A DNA stretch of 58,542 bases from Caryophanales bacterium UBA3620 (GTDB taxonomy: Bacteria > Bacillota_I > Bacilli_A > RF39 > UBA660). The first letter of the stretch is position 1, and every line of letters starts with the position of its first letter. Both the position numbers and the translations under genes were made by a program. Below the pieces are notes generated by a model. That model searched no databases. It saw nothing but the letters and a program-made list of their open reading frames with translations, and had not been told where the DNA came from. The stretch spans positions 474 through 59,015 of the forward strand of contig DFLL01000017.1 of assembly GCA_002375205.1 (NCBI GenBank), given 5' to 3'. This document shows, piece after piece, positions 52,140 to 58,542 of the stretch.

Positions 52140-53768
52140 CTAATTATTTACTTCTGGAAATCCAAAATTATCATTACCATCATTTAAATTATCATTATGA
52201 ATTGGAATATTAATATTTGGAAAATCACTTGCTTCAAGCTTAGAATCAGAAACAGGAATCCAAAAAGAACTGCCTTCTTCATTTTTAGAACCATCATCTT
52301 TTTCTCTCATTTTGCTGCCATCAGAAGATTCTTTTTCAACTTCAGTATTACTATTTTCATCGTTATTAGTAATAATCTCATCACTCAAAGAATTAATAAC
52401 CTGTTCGTTTACAATATTAGTTTCATCAGTATGAGGTTTTTCTTGAACAACGTTTTGAATATCATTTACATCCGAAACAATATTATTATCAAGTTCCATA
52501 GCATTGCCAAGTTCTATATTTAATTTCTTTTTAACCTTATCTCTAACACTAGTTCCCTTTAATTTAGCAAGTCCAACATTTAAAGTCAAAGGGGAATCAT
52601 CAATAGAAATAATACTATAAGGATTATACTCTTTTACCGAAATACCATCAGTAACAGGAATATCTACAGATAATAAAGAATTACTTTCTAATTTATCTTC
52701 CTGTTCCTTAGTTTCATCAATTAAATTATATTCGCTAAGAATAGCCAGTATTTCCGGTTCCTTTATTACTTCCTCTAATTCTTCTAATCTCTCTTCCTTA
52801 AACTCTATCCTACTAGTAAGATTAGCTATATTATCTAATATTTCTTTCTCATTATTTAATATCTTACTTTGATTTAACATTACATCCTCAAAAGGAATTA
52901 ATATATCAGTATCTACATTAATCGTCTTTCTTTCTTCAAATAAACTAGTAATTTCATCTCTCTTAGCAAGAATATCCTTGAATTCATCCTCAAAATTAAT
53001 AACAAGTTTATATATCTTAAGAATAATCTCCCTATCTTTCCATAATGAATAACTCTTACTTGCCTCTTCAATATAAGAAGTATATTCATCATCCATACCA
53101 GTCGATAGAAGACTTTCAACACTTTCCTTAGTAATATCTAAAGTCTCTTTATTATCTTTAGCTTTCTTACTGACTTCCTCTAAAATATTAATTATATTTT
53201 CTTCTTCAATACTACCATAATATTCATCAGAACTTACACTAGTAACAAAGGAAGAATATAATTCATCTTCAAGTGCTTTATTCTTTTCAAAATAATCATC
53301 TTTCTTTTCTTCTTCTTCACTAAGCGTTTCTCTCAATTTTTCTATATTTTCTTTAATATTTTCAATTTCTTTAACTGTATCCAAATACTTAGAAATCAGA
53401 TTTAATCTTTCTTTCTTATTATTAAGTTCATTTTCTGATACAATAAGTTGAAGATTCTTAATATATTTACCAGTAGCAGCATGAAAATCTCCTGCTAGAG
53501 AGCTTCTCTTTTTTAATCTGTCTTCAAGTAAATCAATTAATTTCTCTAATCTTTCTCGTTCTTTATCTAAAGTTTTTTTAGGTGTAATAAGATTTTTTAA
53601 TTCTTTTTGAAACTCTTCATTATAATAAGAATCGATTTTTTTTGCATATTTTTCATAATTCTCAAGTACTTCTTCAGAAACATCTTCACCCTTAATACTG
53701 TCAAGTTTAATTCTCATCTCAAATATTTTACATAAATTTTCAAATGTTTTTATAGAGTTTCCTTCCAT
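52140..53768 (-). CDS. Coiled-coil protein, paralogue 2
   Basis: Protein of 542 residues. A helical, coiled-coil-rich N-terminal 330 residues includes LDKERERLEKLIDLLEDRLK, then AATGKYIKNLQLIVSENELN. The C-terminal 150 residues are low-complexity and acidic, with a short WIPVSDSKLEASDFPNINIP tail. Its N-terminal half aligns by eye with the upstream gene at 53750-55387 (E-RL-KLI--IE-R pattern, TG at the same place). The ATG lies inside the end of that gene (19-bp overlap) with site GGTGGG. Membrane segments absent. Role unknown. Confidence 0.65.
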   Translation of the reverse strand: MEGNSIKTFENLCKIFEMRIKLDSIKGEDVSEEVLENYEKYAKKIDSYYNEEFQKELKNLITPKKTLDKERERLEKLIDLLEDRLKKRSSLAGDFHAATGKYIKNLQLIVSENELNNKKERLNLISKYLDTVKEIENIKENIEKLRETLSEEEEKKDDYFEKNKALEDELYSSFVTSVSSDEYYGSIEEENIINILEEVSKKAKDNKETLDITKESVESLLSTGMDDEYTSYIEEASKSYSLWKDREIILKIYKLVINFEDEFKDILAKRDEITSLFEERKTINVDTDILIPFEDVMLNQSKILNNEKEILDNIANLTSRIEFKEERLEELEEVIKEPEILAILSEYNLIDETKEQEDKLESNSLLSVDIPVTDGISVKEYNPYSIISIDDSPLTLNVGLAKLKGTSVRDKVKKKLNIELGNAMELDNNIVSDVNDIQNVVQEKPHTDETNIVNEQVINSLSDEIITNNDENSNTEVEKESSDGSKMREKDDGSKNEEGSSFWIPVSDSKLEASDFPNINIPIHNDNLNDGNDNFGFPEVNN

Positions 53769-55387
53769 AGTATCCCACCTTCTTTTTTATTCGTTTTTGA
53801 AATATCAATTTTATCATCACTATCCAATAATTCAGGTTTCAAATTATTATTTTCAATAATTGGAATATCATCAAAATCACTCATATCAAACTTAATTTCT
53901 TCCTTGGCCTCTTCCTTTTTATCATCAATGTCTATATCATCAAAACTTATTGATAAATCAACCGGATCAGTATTCTCTACGAACAAATCCTTAGCTTTAT
54001 TATCATCTAATAAACGATTGTCATCTACAGCTTCTTCAGTCATTTCTTCTAAAATACTCTTCTCTTCAGGTAGCACTGCTAATTTATTATCTTCCTTTTT
54101 AGGAAATATATCATCTATTGTAATATTCTTTAAATCATTAACTTTACTTTTCTTATTAGAACTAATAACAGTATTATCTTGAAGTTCTTTAACTTTACTT
54201 AGCCTTTCATGTTGATCTTTCATTCTAGCTTCTTCAATAAGCTTTTGTCTTCTTCTTCTCGATGCCTCTAATTTTTGTTCCTCTATTAATCTTGCTTGTT
54301 TTTCTTGATATTCTTTCTTCTTAGCAATCTTTGCCTGCTCTTCTTTGATTCTGGCCTCATTCTTAACTAGTTCATCTAAAACAACCTTAAACTCTTTGGA
54401 ATTATTTTCTTCTTCTAAAGCAGACATTCTTTCTCTCTTAGCCAATCTTTCCTTCTTTAAAGTTTCATAAGTATCTAAATCCTGCTTTTGAAGTCTAATA
54501 GTATTTAACTCCCTTGAAAGTTCCTCATTTATTTCCATATATAAATCACTCTCAGGTATTTCTTTCAATATTTCATCAATGGTTTCCCTTTTCTTAAGTA
54601 AAGAATCATAATCCTCTGATTTTTCATCATATACCTTCATTAATTTCAAAGCATATAATTCCTCATTATACTTATTAAATTCTAAAGTTACTTCAGACAA
54701 AATATTATCACATTCCAATATCATAAAAGTATTATTTATATCTTTAGCACTTTTTAAATTTTCCCTAGCCATATCAAGAGCATATTTTAAAGTAGTATGT
54801 TTTTCTTCAATGTCACTTTCTTTAGAAGTAAGCCCATATAGATTAAATTTTTCAAAAGCCTTATTAACTAATTCTTGCATTTTGTTTTCTAAAATATCAT
54901 CTAATCTAGCATTTGCTTTAACATTACGAGAAGCCTCACTAATCTTAATATCGAGAGATTTCATCTCATTCATAATACTTTCTTGTTCTTCTCGATTCTT
55001 CTCATAGGTCTCGATAATATCTAATCTTCTTTTAAATATAGAGAGTTTATCTTCCCCAAGAAAAGTCATAAGTTCCACTAAAGAACCCGTAATCTTTTTA
55101 TGTTCAGCCTTTCTCTCATCTAAATATTTTCTTCTTTCTTCGATAATATTAATAAGTTTCCTTAGTCTAGACTTTTCTTCATTAAAAGACGCTGCTTCCT
55201 CATTAAGAGCATGCATATACTCTTCTTCATATTCTGTATTAGTATCAAGTAATATTTGTCTTTCAATTTTATCTAATTGATCACATATTCTCTCTCTCGT
55301 ATTTTCATCTTTAGCTAATTCTAAACTACTTAAAAACATATCATATTGCTTTAATCTTCTTACTACTTCTCTATTAGTATAGTTCAC
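53750..55387 (-). CDS. Coiled-coil protein, paralogue 1
   Basis: Protein of 545 residues. The start is GTG at 55387 with site AGAGGTGG. N-terminal segment FNEEKSRLRKLINIIEERRK with KKITGSLVELMTFLGEDKLS matches paralogue 2. Long coiled coils follow, including a very basic Lys/Arg/Glu helix near 345-400 (QARLIEEQKLEASRRRRQKL). The C-terminus is acidic and disordered (about 430-535). No motif or family. Because it overlaps paralogue 2 they must be cotranslated, suggesting a heteromeric complex. Confidence 0.65.
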   Translation of the reverse strand: MNYTNREVVRRLKQYDMFLSSLELAKDENTRERICDQLDKIERQILLDTNTEYEEEYMHALNEEAASFNEEKSRLRKLINIIEERRKYLDERKAEHKKITGSLVELMTFLGEDKLSIFKRRLDIIETYEKNREEQESIMNEMKSLDIKISEASRNVKANARLDDILENKMQELVNKAFEKFNLYGLTSKESDIEEKHTTLKYALDMARENLKSAKDINNTFMILECDNILSEVTLEFNKYNEELYALKLMKVYDEKSEDYDSLLKKRETIDEILKEIPESDLYMEINEELSRELNTIRLQKQDLDTYETLKKERLAKRERMSALEEENNSKEFKVVLDELVKNEARIKEEQAKIAKKKEYQEKQARLIEEQKLEASRRRRQKLIEEARMKDQHERLSKVKELQDNTVISSNKKSKVNDLKNITIDDIFPKKEDNKLAVLPEEKSILEEMTEEAVDDNRLLDDNKAKDLFVENTDPVDLSISFDDIDIDDKKEEAKEEIKFDMSDFDDIPIIENNNLKPELLDSDDKIDISKTNKKEGGILWKETL

Positions 55388-55451
55388 GCTAAACCACCTC
55401 TAGTATAATTATAATTTTTTTAGCACCTTTTGTCAATTATAAACAATATTT

Positions 55452-55490
55452 TTATAAAAAAAAATCTATACATCAAAGTTTAGATTTTTT
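55452..55490 (-). terminator. Terminator of the NlpC/P60 gene
   Basis: Minus strand AAAATCTA pairs with TAGATTTT around a 12-base loop, followed by T-rich sequence. It abuts the stop codon. Confidence 0.75.
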
Positions 55491-56221
55491 TATATAACTC
55501 TTCTCACATCAATTATTGGCATTATATATAAATCTGTTACTACAATTCCAACATTAGAATTTAAAGCATGTACAAGTTGACCATTGCCAATATACAAAGA
55601 TGAATGACATATACTTCCATTATAACCAGATAATACTATATCTCCTGGTTTAATATTAGCTAAACCAACGCTTACACCATTATACACTTGGGAGGCAGCA
55701 GCTCTTTCAAGATGTATACCAAAATTAGCAAATACTAACTTAGTAAAACCTGAACAATCTGTTCCACTTGTCAATGAGTTACCACCATATACATAAGGAC
55801 CTCCGACAAATTGAAGAGCATAATTAACAATCTGTGTTGCTAATTCCTCATTATATTCAGGAATATAACTATATTGTGGTATATATCTTGTTTCTTCTAC
55901 TACTTCTTCTACATAAGTTTCAGTTTCTTCATCTTCTGGCTCTTCCTCTACTACTGAAATTTCCTCTTCCTCAATGATTTCATCTTTTCTTTCTTCTTCT
56001 AATTCCTTTTCCGTTTTTTCTTGCTTGTTTTCCTCTGAAATCGGTAGTGATAACAATTCCATTGTAAACTCATTCTTGTCATTTATTTCTCTCATTGTTA
56101 ATAGTTCACTACTTAATACTATTTCTTTTTCAAATCCTCTAATATTACTATCATAAAATGCATAACACAAAACTCCTAGTAAAAGAGTTAACGCTGCAAT
56201 TTCTAATTTATGTTTTTTCAC
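55490..56221 (-). CDS. NlpC/P60 cell-wall endopeptidase
   Basis: Protein of 243 residues. One N-terminal membrane span (about 7-22), an acidic disordered linker rich in Glu (about 60-112), then an NlpC/P60 domain. Catalytic Cys156 in SGTDCSGFTKLVF, His206 in ICHSSLYIGNG and His218 in VHALN form the usual set. It cleaves peptidoglycan stem peptides outside the cell, probably while still tethered. Own promoter and terminator. Upstream is the helD gene. Confidence 0.93.
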   Translation of the reverse strand: MKKHKLEIAALTLLLGVLCYAFYDSNIRGFEKEIVLSSELLTMREINDKNEFTMELLSLPISEENKQEKTEKELEEERKDEIIEEEEISVVEEEPEDEETETYVEEVVEETRYIPQYSYIPEYNEELATQIVNYALQFVGGPYVYGGNSLTSGTDCSGFTKLVFANFGIHLERAAASQVYNGVSVGLANIKPGDIVLSGYNGSICHSSLYIGNGQLVHALNSNVGIVVTDLYIMPIIDVRRVI

Positions 56222-56251
56222 TTCTACACCTCTTTTTAGCGGACGTCATCT

Positions 56252-56280
56252 ATCGTATCACAAATGAAATATAATGTCAA
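56252..56280 (-). promoter_or_regulatory. Promoter of the NlpC/P60 gene
   Basis: Minus strand TTGACA-type box (TTGACA, 56280-56275), 17-bp spacer, TACGAT (56257-56252). Confidence 0.6.
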
Positions 56281-56329
56281 ACAGAAATTTATAAACCCTT
56301 TATTTATAAAGGATAAAGAAAAAGAAGAA

Positions 56330-58330
56330 TTACTCTTCTCCATTATAAATGATTAAATTATGTTGAGCTCTTGTACAAGCTACATAGAATAAATATTTTT
56401 CATTATCCTTATACTTATTATTCTCATCATTATAGACAATTACCGAATCAAATTCTAATCCCTTAGCTATATAAGAAGGTACCACGACTAAGTCTCTTTT
56501 AATATGACTATATCCATCTATTAGCATAATATCCGTATCTTCTTTTAGTAAGTTATATATCTTTTCTGCTTCTTCATCATCTTTTGTAATAATAGCAATA
56601 CTTTTAGAACTACTCTTTAAATTAGTAATATCATTAATAAAGTCTATTTTATTACATCCTTTTCTAAATAAAATATCACTAGCTTTATTATTTCTAATCG
56701 CTGTACTATGACTAAGACCTAATATCTTATTTGTATATTCAATTATCTTATAAGTAGAACGATAAGTCTTAGTAAGCGTAATATATTTAGAACTATCAAA
56801 GATACTTGTAAGTTCTTCTAAAGAATTATATTTATAATAAGGATTAATCGTCTGATTAGTATCTCCTAATATCGTGTAGTTAGAAGTCTTAAATGTTCTC
56901 TTAATAATTAAATATTGTAGTTTATTATAGTCTTGCGCTTCATCTATTACTACTTCTTTAATAATATGATTAGTATTAAATCCCACTAATAAACTTTTTA
57001 AATATAAGAATAAACATGCATCTTCATAATATAAATAATTATCTTTAATACTATCATTATATTTAGAATATTTACTACTAAAGAAGTTATTAAAAATACT
57101 CTTTAAATCTAATTTTATATTTAAATTATCTTTAAGTACTTTTTCAATACTCTTATAATTCTTCATATTACCATTATAATTATTCTCTGTAATCTTCTTA
57201 GCTATTTCTGTTACTCTTTCAAATAAAGGATACCTATCATATTTATGAGTAAGCATATTATTAAGTTCATCAGTAGATACTTCAATAAAATTATCAAATT
57301 CTAAATTCTTAGTAAATCTAATATTACTTATAATATCTTTAACATAATTATCTAAATCACTAATTATTTCATCAGATTGTTTATATTTAATTAAATCAAA
57401 ACTAGATATATTCTTCTTATAATACCTTGATATAAAGTCTGTAAAATTTTCTATTTCTTTATATTCATTAATATTTTGACAAAGTAAATCATAAAAAGTC
57501 ATACTATAAGTATTATCTTCTCCTAGTTCCGGAAGAACATTAGATATATACTCGGAGAATACTTTATTAGGAGTAAAGACAACTACATTATTAGAATTAA
57601 GATTAGGTATTCGATATAATAGAAAAGCTATTCTATGAAGAGCAACACTAGTTTTACCAGAACCCGCTATTCCTTCAACAATTAAATTTTTATCTTCGGT
57701 ATTTCTTATTACTTTATTTTGTTCTTCTTGTATCGTATTAACAATATTCTTCATTTTATCTGATGATTCTTCTGCAAGTACTTCTTGAAGTAGACTATCA
57801 CTAATATTTAAATCATTGTCAAAGATATTTTTAAGCTGTCCATTTTCTATAATATATTGTCTCTTTCTTGTTATTTCTCCCTCTATTCTTCCACCAGGAG
57901 CTTCATAACTAGCTAAACCAGTCTCATAATCATAGAACATACTACATATTGGGCTTCTCCAGTCATGTACATAATAATCAAGATTATCTTCAACATGAGT
58001 AATACCAATATAGATATCTGATTCCTCATCATCTTCTTTAAATCTTATCATACCAAAATAAGGTTTATTTTGGACTCTAAATAACTTTTGTAAATAATTA
58101 CCTTTTGACTGCATAATAGATACTTGTAAGTCCGATTCGGCCATCATTGTACGCATTTCACTAGGATCCATTTCGGTATGTGAATCCCAAATAAATTTCT
58201 TAAACTCAAGTACTTTTTCATCATCATCATAAAGCTCTTGTCCTAAAGATGAAATCTTCTTTCTAATAAGACTAACTGTCTTATTAAGATAATTTCTTTC
58301 TCTTTCAAATTCTTCTCTTTCAATTTTCAT
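56330..58330 (-). CDS. helD: HelD-like superfamily 1 helicase (RNA polymerase recycling)
   Basis: Protein of 666 residues. A long N-terminal antiparallel coiled-coil arm (about 1-60) inserts toward RNA polymerase in known HelD. Then comes the block VHDWRSPICSMFYDYETGLA, typical of the family. The UvrD/Rep core has Walker A GIAGSGKTS (220-228), VIDEAQDYNKLQY, GDTNQTINPYYKY, TKTYRST, GLEFDSVIVYN and VACTRAQHNLIIY. HelD removes RNA polymerase from stalled complexes with ATP. The ATG has AAGGAGGT. A structured leader precedes it. Confidence 0.93.
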   Translation of the reverse strand: MKIEREEFERERNYLNKTVSLIRKKISSLGQELYDDDEKVLEFKKFIWDSHTEMDPSEMRTMMAESDLQVSIMQSKGNYLQKLFRVQNKPYFGMIRFKEDDEESDIYIGITHVEDNLDYYVHDWRSPICSMFYDYETGLASYEAPGGRIEGEITRKRQYIIENGQLKNIFDNDLNISDSLLQEVLAEESSDKMKNIVNTIQEEQNKVIRNTEDKNLIVEGIAGSGKTSVALHRIAFLLYRIPNLNSNNVVVFTPNKVFSEYISNVLPELGEDNTYSMTFYDLLCQNINEYKEIENFTDFISRYYKKNISSFDLIKYKQSDEIISDLDNYVKDIISNIRFTKNLEFDNFIEVSTDELNNMLTHKYDRYPLFERVTEIAKKITENNYNGNMKNYKSIEKVLKDNLNIKLDLKSIFNNFFSSKYSKYNDSIKDNYLYYEDACLFLYLKSLLVGFNTNHIIKEVVIDEAQDYNKLQYLIIKRTFKTSNYTILGDTNQTINPYYKYNSLEELTSIFDSSKYITLTKTYRSTYKIIEYTNKILGLSHSTAIRNNKASDILFRKGCNKIDFINDITNLKSSSKSIAIITKDDEEAEKIYNLLKEDTDIMLIDGYSHIKRDLVVVPSYIAKGLEFDSVIVYNDENNKYKDNEKYLFYVACTRAQHNLIIYNGEE

Positions 58331-58351
58331 CTAAATCATACCTCCTTACAC

Positions 58352-58383
58352 GATGAAAAAACTACAATTAATGTAGCTTCATC
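58352..58383 (-). promoter_or_regulatory. Terminator-like hairpin in the helD leader
   Basis: In the transcribed leader, CTACA pairs with TGTAG around TTAAT, followed by TTTTTT. An outer GATGAA/TTCATC can extend the stem. It lies 3 bases upstream of the AAGGAGGT ribosome site, so it could act as an attenuator or mask translation. Confidence 0.6.
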
Positions 58384-58423
58384 TTAGATGATTCAAATTA
58401 AACTAATCGCAAATGTCTTCTTA

Positions 58424-58452
58424 ATTGTAGTATATTATTAATTCTTTGTCAA
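58424..58452 (-). promoter_or_regulatory. Promoter of helD
   Basis: Minus strand TTGACA (58452-58447), 17-bp spacer, TACAAT (58429-58424), giving a leader of about 85 bases. Beyond it (58453-58542) I see nothing I can support. Confidence 0.75.
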
Positions 58453-58542
58453 TTACTTTTTTTAAAATATTAATTCTAGCGCCATCAAAAACACGAACTA
58501 AGGCGGCAATATTTATGTTTAAGTTGTGTTAAACTTTATGAC

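Noticed and set aside
52197..52523. Plus-strand open frames inside the coiled-coil genes, pnp, sigE and smc
   Set aside because: They lie opposite well-supported genes, lack ribosome sites and show composition expected of antisense shadows.
58362..58430. Antiterminator for the helD leader: CTACAATTAA near the promoter is complementary to the right arm of the hairpin
   Set aside because: That sequence is the -10 region itself and would not be part of the RNA.
58453..58542. Possible partial gene at the right edge
   Set aside because: No open frame with a supported start or family motif could be found on either strand.

Overview
This window is strongly AT-rich DNA of a low-GC Gram-positive bacterium. 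Gene order and content point to Bacilli, probably one of the small-genome uncultured gut lineages near Erysipelotrichales/RF39; that placement is an inference. The code is standard: TGA ends rsmH and the PBP gene, TAG ends several genes, and conserved tryptophans are TGG. Many genes belong to endospore formation: a probable gerE start at the left edge, spoIIIAH, sirA beside yneF, ylbL/ylbJ, and spoIIGA-sigE with a recognisable pro-sequence. No tRNA, rRNA, CRISPR array or insertion sequence was recognised.

Layout. 0-3.4 kb: gerE-like start, spoIIIAH, priA. 2.9-3.6 kb: a complete type III toxin-antitoxin locus, made of an antitoxin RNA with two 50-nt repeats, a strong terminator and a CptN-type toxin gene. 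3.6-10.7 kb: hypothetical, ORF6N and Fic proteins, then yneF-sirA, a coiled-coil protein and a possible papain-like protein. 10.8-17.6 kb: RluA-type pseudouridine synthase, DUF1292-like protein, phosphoketolase, FemAB-like transferase and a decayed rhuM gene. 17.6-24.9 kb: a short SMC, then a compact division cluster mraZ-rsmH-ftsL-PBP with a clear MraZ operator. 24.9-29.7 kb: a small Cys-containing gene interrupted by an in-frame TAG, topA, yqeY, rpsU.

29.9-35.4 kb is accessory: a frameshifted dinD-type gene, a ruined metallo-beta-lactamase-fold gene, and a compact bacteriocin-like operon. That operon holds a C39-peptidase ABC exporter, a short membrane accessory protein and two double-glycine peptides, both with GxxxG motifs. 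35.5-44.5 kb: ylbL/ylbJ, YihY, a sensor with a GGDEF-like domain, sigE-spoIIGA, an orphan Flp-type pilin, and a large surface protein whose 3' end is markedly GC-rich. 44.5-58.5 kb: pnp, rpsO, a DUF4173-type membrane protein, ruvB-scpB-scpA, two tandem paralogous coiled-coil proteins, an NlpC/P60 protein and a HelD-like helicase with a structured leader.

How it fits together: most of the window is core housekeeping (replication restart, chromosome organisation, division, RNA decay) plus sporulation control. The accessory content is concentrated in small defence or competition modules: the type III TA, Fic, the peptide exporter locus, and decaying phage-type DNA-binding genes. The two best candidates for little-described systems are the type III TA, whose RNA repeats covary with each other, and the two-peptide bacteriocin-like operon, whose peptide genes are very short.
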